From positions 434,001-498,000 of the forward strand of contig CAVZJM010000002.1 in the NCBI GenBank assembly GCA_963775625.1: DNA of 64,000 bases, given 5' to 3'. This document shows, one piece after another, positions 58,889-64,000 of this stretch (positions within the stretch are counted from its first letter, which is position 1; each line of letters starts with the position of its first letter). Made by a program: the position numbers and the translations under genes. The notes under the pieces are model-generated. The model ran no database searches. It had not been told where the DNA came from and saw only the letters and a program-made list of their open reading frames with translations. Source of the stretch: JAIBJN01 sp963775625. GTDB taxonomy: Bacteria > Actinomycetota > Thermoleophilia > Gaiellales > Gaiellaceae.

Positions 58889-59230
58889 GTGGAGCCCGAT
58901 GGCATGCGATTCGCTGCGCGGACCCTGCAGGGCCTGGGCGACGACGGCGGGCGCGAGGAGATCATGATCTGGATCGAGCGCCGGCCGGGTGCCCTGTGGG
59001 CGGTCGGGCGCGCGATCGACATCGGCAACCGCCAGACCCCCCAGCCCCGGCCCGACGACTACGTCTTCGAGGGGTACGAGATGGGCGACGCGCTCGACGC
59101 GGCGAACACGGCGCTCAGAGACGATCTCGAGGTGTCCGCCGAGGAGGGGCTGACGGAGAGAGTGCCGCTCTTCTCCGAAGACGAGCTCCTGAAGCCGCTG
59201 GAACGCTGGTTCTTCGGCCACAAGCCCTGA
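58889..59230 (+). CDS. Small hypothetical protein
   Basis: A 113-residue soluble protein (RFAARTLQGLGDDGGREEIMIWIERRPGALWAVGRAIDIGNRQ ... DDYVFEGYEMGDALDAANTALRDDLEVS ... PLERWFFGHKP). It looks like a compact alpha/beta domain; no family was recognised. GTG 58889, with TATCCT 7 bases upstream. The following 132 bases contain GC-rich short inverted repeats but no gene. Confidence 0.6.
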   Translation: MEPDGMRFAARTLQGLGDDGGREEIMIWIERRPGALWAVGRAIDIGNRQTPQPRPDDYVFEGYEMGDALDAANTALRDDLEVSAEEGLTERVPLFSEDELLKPLERWFFGHKP

Positions 59231-59362
59231 CCTCTGGCCCCACGGGTCATGTCCGACGCACCCGGTCACGAGGGGCCACCCCGTGCCTCCACCCGCTGTG
59301 AGCGTAACGAGGAAGTTCGCACGCGTGGCGCGCGCAGTGTGGCGGAAGTGTGAAGCCGTGCG

Positions 59363-60025
59363 TTACGCGATCCCGATCTGCATGGCGAGCTCGCGCGAGA
59401 TCGCATGCTCCTCGCCTTCGACTGCGATCGTCACGGGGCCGTCGAAGGGCTCCGACCGGCGCATCGTGACCCGGCCGCCCGGCACCAGGCGCAGTCCGGC
59501 GAGGTAGCGCAGGAGCTCGGAGTCGGCGTCCGGCACGCGGCTGATCGTGGCCTGCTCGCCGGGCTCGAGTGCGTCCAGCGAGCGCAGGCGCTTCTTCTCC
59601 ATCCGCAGCCCGGCGTCCGGGATCGGATCTCCGTGCGGGTCGTGCGTCGGATAGCCGAGCTGCTCGTCGATGCGCGCCTCGAGCTCTTCGGAGAGGACGT
59701 GCTCGAGCCGGTCCGCCTCCTCGTGCACGGCGTCGATCGGGACGCCGAGCGTCTCCGCGAGGTACTGCTCGAGGAGGCGGTGGTGGCGGATGACCTCGAG
59801 CGCGATCTTGGTCCCGGCCTCGGAGAGCTCGACCCCGTGGTACGGCGAGTGCTCGGCCAGGCCCAGCGCTGCGAGCTTCTTGAGCATCGACGTCACCGAC
59901 GACGGCGCGACGCCCATCCGGCGCGCGATCGCGCTGGTCGTCGGTCGCGTCCCCTCGGCCTCGAGCTTGTAGATCTCCTTCAGGTAGTCCTGGATCGCCG
60001 CGGAGAGATCGGGTTTAGGGCCCAT
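59363..60025 (-). CDS. DtxR/MntR-family metal-dependent repressor
   Basis: A 220-residue regulator. It has an N-terminal winged helix (AAIQDYLKEIYKLEAEGTRPTTSAIARRMGVAPSSVTSMLKKLAALGL) and a metal-binding dimerisation domain (YHGVELSEAGTKIALEVIRHHRLLEQYLAETLGV...HEEADRLEHVLSEELEARID). An SH3-like/FeoA-like C-terminal domain follows. It should sense Fe(II) or Mn(II); the ligand set does not decide here. ATG 60025. An AT-rich imperfect palindrome at 60071-60088 lies upstream and could be its operator. It is divergent from the MqnD-like gene. Confidence 0.9.
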   Translation of the reverse strand: MGPKPDLSAAIQDYLKEIYKLEAEGTRPTTSAIARRMGVAPSSVTSMLKKLAALGLAEHSPYHGVELSEAGTKIALEVIRHHRLLEQYLAETLGVPIDAVHEEADRLEHVLSEELEARIDEQLGYPTHDPHGDPIPDAGLRMEKKRLRSLDALEPGEQATISRVPDADSELLRYLAGLRLVPGGRVTMRRSEPFDGPVTIAVEGEEHAISRELAMQIGIA

Positions 60026-60070
60026 TTCGGGATGACGCCTCCGGCACCAGGATTCATTTCGTAAGAGGTT

Positions 60071-60088
60071 CTTTAGACACGTCTCAAA
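60071..60088. promoter_or_regulatory. Candidate operator upstream of the DtxR-family gene
   Basis: CTTTAGAC-AC-GTCTCAAA is an imperfect inverted repeat (6 of 8 pairs) in a stretch unusually AT-rich for this genome, 46 bases before the repressor start. Autoregulation is inferred. Confidence 0.35.
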
Positions 60089-60128
60089 TTCTAGGGCGTT
60101 CGTTGGCCGGACGGCCGCGGAGGTCGGC

Positions 60129-60977
60129 TTGCTAGCCTCGCCACCTCTGCGCATTCGCCTTGGACATAGCCCGGACCCGGACGACGCGTTCATGTTCTGG
60201 GGTCTTGCCGCCGGCCGCGTGGACGGGCGCGGCTTCGAGTTCGAGCACGTGCTCGAGGGCATCCAGACCCTGAACGAGTGGGCGCTCGAGGGCCGGCTCG
60301 AGGTAACGGCCATCTCGCTGCACACGTATCCGTTCGTGCAGGACCGCTACCTCATCCTTCCGCACGGGGCGAGCATGGGCTCGGGCTACGGCCCCGTCGT
60401 CGTCTCCCGGCGCCCGCTCGAGAAGGCGGACCTGGCCGACGTCGAGATCGCCGTCCCGGGTCGGATGACCACGGCGTTCCTCACCCTCGGCCTCTACCTG
60501 GGCGGGGACTTCCGCTACCGCGAGGTGCCGTTCGACGAGATCATGGACGAGGTCGAGCGGGGCAACGCGGAGGCGGGCCTTCTCATCCACGAGGGCCAGC
60601 TGACCTACGAGCGGCACGGGCTGGAGCGGGTCGTCGACCTCGGCGAGTGGTGGCTGCTCGAGACCGGTCTGCCGCTGCCTCTCGGGATCAACGTCGCCCG
60701 CCGCGACCTCGGCGCCGAAGTGCTCCCCGAGCTCTCCGACGTGCTGCGCGACTCCATCCGAGCCGGCCTCGCCAACCGAGACGAGGCCCTCGCCTACGCG
60801 CTCCAGTACGGCCGCGGCCTGACCACCGAGCTCGCCGACCAGTTCGTCGGCATGTACGTGAACGAGCTGACCGAGGACTACGGCGAGGAGGGGCGCCAGG
60901 CGGTCGCCGAGCTCCTCCGCCGCGGCGAGGAGGCGGGCGCCTTCGAGCGCCCCGTCCGGGTCGAGTTCGTCGACTAG
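60129..60977 (+). CDS. mqnD: MqnD-like 1,4-dihydroxy-6-naphthoate synthase (futalosine menaquinone pathway)
   Basis: MqnA/MqnD proteins act in the futalosine route to menaquinone. The 282-residue protein has the N-terminal GHSPDPDDAFMFWGLAAGRVD, the ligand-pocket segment HTYPFVQDRYLILPHGASMGSGYGPVVVSRRPL, AVPGRMTTAFLTLGLYLG, and LLIHEGQLTYERHGLERVVDLGEWWLLETGLPLPLGINVARRDL. MqnD is favoured over MqnA by these blocks. TTG 60129 is annotated. A TAGCCT hexamer at 60133-60138 would instead make CTG 60147 a leaderless start (LRIRLGHS). Confidence 0.82.
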   Translation: MLASPPLRIRLGHSPDPDDAFMFWGLAAGRVDGRGFEFEHVLEGIQTLNEWALEGRLEVTAISLHTYPFVQDRYLILPHGASMGSGYGPVVVSRRPLEKADLADVEIAVPGRMTTAFLTLGLYLGGDFRYREVPFDEIMDEVERGNAEAGLLIHEGQLTYERHGLERVVDLGEWWLLETGLPLPLGINVARRDLGAEVLPELSDVLRDSIRAGLANRDEALAYALQYGRGLTTELADQFVGMYVNELTEDYGEEGRQAVAELLRRGEEAGAFERPVRVEFVD

Positions 60978-60991
60978 CAGAGCTCGATCCG

Positions 60992-60997
60992 TAGACT
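60992..60997 (+). promoter_or_regulatory. -10 hexamer TAGACT, leaderless start at 61005
   Basis: TAGACT ends 7 bases before GTG 61005. GTCGAC, 17 bases further upstream, could serve as a weak -35. Confidence 0.5.
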
Positions 60998-61004
60998 CAC
61001 GGCA

Positions 61005-62174
61005 GTGCCCGAGGCCGTCGTCCTCTCCGCCGTTCGCACGCCTATCGGGCGCTACGGCGGCGCGTTGGCGGGAGAGCGGCCCGACGATCTCGCCGCCCTG
61101 GTGATCCGCGAGGCGGTCGAGCGGGCGGGCGTCCCGCCGGGGGAGATCGAGGACGTCTACTTCGGCGCCGCCAACCAGGCCGGGGAGGACAACCGCAACG
61201 TCGCCCGCATGGCCGCGCTCCTCGCCGGGCTCCCGCACGAGGTCGCCGGCGTCACCGTCAACCGGCTCTGCGCGTCGGGCCTCTCGGCGGTCGTCTCGGC
61301 GTGCCACGCCGTGAAAGCGGGCGACGGAGAGCTCTTCGTCGCCGGCGGAACGGAGTCGATGAGCCGCGCGCCGTTCGTCACCGGGAAGCCCGAGCATGCC
61401 TTCCCCCGCGGGAACCGGACCACGTGGGACACGACGCTCGGCTGGCGATTTCCCAACCCCCGGATGGAGGCCCTGTTCCCGCTCGAGTCGATGGGCGAGA
61501 CCGGGGAGAACGTGGCCGACCGCTTCGGTGTCACCCGGGAAGAGCAGGACGCGTTCGCCCTCGAGAGCCAGCGGCGGCACGCCTCGGCCGCCGAGGCCGG
61601 CCGCTTCGACGACGAGCTCGTGCCGGTCGGCGACGTCACGCGCGACGAGCATCCCCGTCCTGACTCGTCGCTCGAGAGGCTCGCCGCGCTTCGGCCGGCG
61701 TTCCGGGAGGGCGGGACCGTCACCGCCGGGAACTCGAGCGGGATCAACGACGGCGCCGCGGCGCTGGTGATCGCGAGCACGAAGAAGGCCGAGGCGCTCG
61801 GCGCGGAGCCGCTCGGACGATTTGTGGCGAGCGCTGTGGCGGGAGTCGACCCGACGATCATGGGCGTCGGCCCGATTCCGGCCGTGCGGAAGCTGCTGGC
61901 CCGCGCCGGTGTCGAGGCGGATGAGCTCGACCTCGTCGAGCTGAACGAGGCCTTCGCCTCGCAGAGCCTGCAGGTCATCCGAGACCTCGGGCTCGACCCC
62001 GAGAAGGTGAACGTGAACGGCGGCGCCATCGCCGTCGGTCATCCGCTGGGCATGAGCGGTGCCCGCCTCGTGGTGACGCTCCTGCACGAGCTGCGCCGCC
62101 GCGGCGGGCGTTATGGCCTAGCGACGCTCTGCGTCGGCGTGGGTCAGGGCCAGGCGGCCCTCTTCGAGCGCTAG
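61005..62174 (+). CDS. Thiolase family acetyl-CoA acyltransferase
   Basis: A 389-residue thiolase. The nucleophilic Cys 89 lies in VNRLCASGLSAV. The second half has GNSSGINDGAAALVIAS, the catalytic His in NGGAIAVGHPLGMSGAR and the second Cys in LCVGVGQGQAALF. It resembles the 3-oxoadipyl-CoA/beta-oxidation thiolases (PcaF/FadA group); chain-length preference is not readable. GTG 61005, 27 bases after the MqnD-like gene, with its own TAGACT hexamer. Together with the ETF at the left end of the window it fits an acyl-CoA-degrading lifestyle. Confidence 0.92.
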   Translation: MPEAVVLSAVRTPIGRYGGALAGERPDDLAALVIREAVERAGVPPGEIEDVYFGAANQAGEDNRNVARMAALLAGLPHEVAGVTVNRLCASGLSAVVSACHAVKAGDGELFVAGGTESMSRAPFVTGKPEHAFPRGNRTTWDTTLGWRFPNPRMEALFPLESMGETGENVADRFGVTREEQDAFALESQRRHASAAEAGRFDDELVPVGDVTRDEHPRPDSSLERLAALRPAFREGGTVTAGNSSGINDGAAALVIASTKKAEALGAEPLGRFVASAVAGVDPTIMGVGPIPAVRKLLARAGVEADELDLVELNEAFASQSLQVIRDLGLDPEKVNVNGGAIAVGHPLGMSGARLVVTLLHELRRRGGRYGLATLCVGVGQGQAALFER

Positions 62175-62545
62175 GGAGCCGCCATCTGCGAGGCGAGGAA
62201 GCGCCTCGAGCGGTGGACGAGCATGTTGGCGACAAGGGCGATCGCGAGCGCATTGACGACGTGGAGCGCCCTGATCTCCTCGATGTCGATCTGGATCAGC
62301 ACGATCTGCACCACGTTCAACGTGACGAGGACGATCGAGAGGCCGCTCAGCCACCGCGGCATCTTGGCCGCGACGGCGATGACCATCAGGGCCACGGCGA
62401 CCAGGCCGAGAATCAACCCGACCACGCGATGGACGTCGTAGGACGTCGTCCCGAACAGCGCGAGCCCGGCGAGGAAGAACTGAACGACGACGCCGACCAT
62501 GTAGATCAGCGCCAGGCCGTAGAAGACCACCCGCGCCTCGGACAC
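62171..62545 (-). CDS. Four-helix membrane protein (DUF6220-like)
   Basis: A 124-residue protein with four helices (FYGLALIYMVGVVVQFFLAGLALFG; HRVVGLILGLVAVALMVIAVAA; LSGLSIVLVTLNVVQIVLIQI; LHVVNALAIALVANMLVHRS). The VVQFFLAGLALFG-DVHR pattern and a later membrane His resemble DUF6220 proteins. Function is unknown. GTG 62545 has TACAGT (62552-62557) 6 bases upstream. The stop overlaps the thiolase stop region. Confidence 0.65.
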   Translation of the reverse strand: MSEARVVFYGLALIYMVGVVVQFFLAGLALFGTTSYDVHRVVGLILGLVAVALMVIAVAAKMPRWLSGLSIVLVTLNVVQIVLIQIDIEEIRALHVVNALAIALVANMLVHRSRRFLASQMAAP

Positions 62546-62596
62546 GCCTCGACTGTACGCGACCCGGAGGACGCGCCGGCGCTATCGTCAGGGCCG

Positions 62597-64000
62597 ATGG
62601 CAGTGGCGACAGGGGAGTACGGCCTCTTCATCGACGGGGAGGCGACGGAGCCGGCGGACGGTGACGATCCGCGAGCTCGTCGAGCCTGCTACGGGCAAGC
62701 CGCTCGCGAAGGCGGCCACCGGCGGCACGGCCGACGTCGACCGCGCGGTGGCGGCCGCGCGTGCGGCCCTCGAGGGCGCCTGGGGAAAGACGCCGCCGAA
62801 CGAGCGCTCGCGCCTGCTCCACGCGCTCGCGGACGCGATCGTCGCCAACCGCAAGGAGCTGGCCGAGCTGGAGACCCGCAACGTCGGCAAGGCGGTGAGC
62901 TCGAGCAAGCCGGAGGTGATCGTCGCCGCGGAGAGCTTCCGGTACATGGCCTCGGCGATCGGCTCGATCGAAGGCGGGACGCGGCCGATCGGCGGCTCCA
63001 TCCTCTCCTACACGCTGAAGGAGCCGGTCGGAGTCGCCGCGCAGATCGTGCCCTGGAACTACCCGATCATGCTCGCGGGCTGGAAGCTCGCCCCGGCCCT
63101 GGCCGCGGGCTGCGCCTGCGTCCTCAAGCCGGACCCGGCGACGCCCCTCACCGCGCTGCGCCTCGCCGAGCTCGCAGCCGAGGCCGGGATCCCGCCGGGC
63201 GTCGTCAACGTCGTCCCCGGTGACGGGCCGACGACGGGCGCCTGCCTGGTCGCGCACCCGGGCGTGGACAAGGTGTCCTTCACCGGCTCGACCGCGACCG
63301 GGTCGGAGATCATGCGCCTCTGCGCGGATCCGGTGAAGCGCGTCAGCCTGGAGCTGGGCGGCAAGAGCCCCTCCCTCGTCTTCGCCGACGCCGACCTCGA
63401 GGACGCGGTCGCCTCGACGGCGTACGGGATCTACTACTCCGCCGGCCAGAGCTGCGAGGCCCGTTCGCGCCTCCTCGTCGAGGGCAGCGTCTACGACGAC
63501 GTCGTCGGCCTCGTAACGGACAAGGCGGGCGCCGTGAAGGTCGGAGACCCGCTCGACCCCGAGACGCAGATGGGCTCCCTCATCTCGCGGCCGCATCGGG
63601 AGAAGGTGCACGGCTTCGTCGAGACCGGGCGCGACGAGGGCGCCGAGGTCGTGACCGGGGGCGAGCCGCTCGAGGGTGACGGCGCCTTCTACCCGGCGAC
63701 CGTGCTGGCCGGGGTGGAGAGCGGCCAGACCGTGGCGCAGGAGGAGATCTTCGGCCCGGTGCTCGCGGTAATCCCGTTCGAGGACGAGGCGGACGCGATT
63801 CAGATCGCCAACGACGTCCGCTACGGGCTGATGGCGACGGTCTGGACGGGCGACCCGGCGCGGGGGCACCGCCTCGCCCGGAAGATCAAGTCGGGGACGT
63901 TCACGATCAACCTCCCCTACGGCGCGTTTCCCGGAATCCCGTTCGGCGGCTACAAGCAGTCCGGCTTCGGCCGCGAGCAGGCGCTCGAGACGCTGCAGGC
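62597..64000 (+). CDS. Aldehyde dehydrogenase family protein, frameshifted near the start, 3' end outside the window
   Basis: An NAD(P)-dependent aldehyde dehydrogenase. The N-terminus (EYGLFIDGEATEPADG) and the rest (RELVEPATGKPLAKAATGG onward) lie in different frames, with the shift at about 62655-62668. Downstream it is intact: IVPWNYPIMLAGWKLAPALAAGC, FTGSTATGSEIM, the catalytic Glu in LELGGKSPSLVFADA, the catalytic Cys in YYSAGQSCEARSRLL, and EEIFGPVLAVIPF. ATG 62597 follows TATCGT (62583-62588) by 8 bases. A GTG at 62662 could start a shorter protein if the shift is real. Betaine, aminobutyraldehyde or other aldehydes are all possible substrates. Confidence 0.87.

Overview
The window is about 70% G+C, packed with genes, and starts many genes with GTG or TTG. 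It carries a 14-gene complex I operon, an mtrAB-lpqB-like locus, a CIRCE-controlled groESL operon, a futalosine-type menaquinone gene and a very widespread leaderless promoter pattern. Together these suggest a deep-branching actinobacterium, most likely of the class Thermoleophilia (Gaiella/Solirubrobacter relatives). That placement is an inference from gene content. Several genes carry one- or two-base frameshifts, as often seen in metagenome or long-read assemblies.

Layout. 1-8.7 kb: a fused EtfB-EtfA electron-transfer flavoprotein (cut by the window edge), RarA, an M20 peptidase, a DUF1385 protein, a nicotinate phosphoribosyltransferase whose 3' end lies in a short inverted-repeat element, a short single-TM FtsH, a methylmalonyl-CoA-epimerase-like protein and a cNMP-binding protein. 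8.7-13.7 kb: a degenerate YchF-like GTPase, a membrane protein, a YhaM-like HD/OB nuclease, DUF1015, an inositol-phosphatase-family enzyme and a GNAT. 13.7-18 kb: response regulator, sensor kinase, GerMN/Gmad2 lipoprotein and L,D-transpeptidase on the minus strand (mtrAB-lpqB-like cell-envelope locus). 18-21.5 kb: Mrp/ApbC, a frameshifted Ldh2-type dehydrogenase, a UPF0173 hydrolase and small proteins.

21.4-40.5 kb is one continuous minus-strand block: nuoA-N (nuoL frameshifted), followed without a gap by a disulfide-reductase-family flavoprotein, a cNMP-binding protein, a second flavoprotein and a class III nucleotidyl cyclase. 40.6-43.5 kb (plus strand): ErpA-type Fe-S carrier, type 2 ferredoxin-NADP reductase and fumarase C. 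44.3-49.4 kb (minus): LipA, LipB and the E2, E1-beta and E1-alpha subunits of a 2-oxoacid dehydrogenase. Lipoate synthesis thus sits next to its main client enzyme, and the NADH produced can feed complex I. 49.4-54.7 kb: zinc-ribbon protein, ASCH protein, Nudix, MFS exporter, two CIRCE operators with groES-groEL, and a frameshifted YgfZ. 54.7-64 kb: tRNA-Arg(GCG), an RNase H-like gene of lower G+C, cupin, a BtuF-like binding protein without signal peptide, Rieske ferredoxin, ornithine cyclodeaminase, small proteins, a DtxR-family repressor, an MqnD-like enzyme, thiolase, a membrane protein and a partial aldehyde dehydrogenase.

Two features stand out beyond the genes. First, at least 20 start codons (ATG/GTG/TTG, both strands) have a TANNNT hexamer ending 6-9 nt upstream, the geometry of leaderless transcripts. 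Second, several families of short repeats fill the stop-to-start gaps between co-directional genes. One family has near-identical terminal inverted repeats and abuts start codons exactly. The nuoF-nuoG gap is a mosaic of three such repeat types. No CRISPR array, complete insertion sequence or prophage was seen, and no gene-free stretch exceeds 300 bases.
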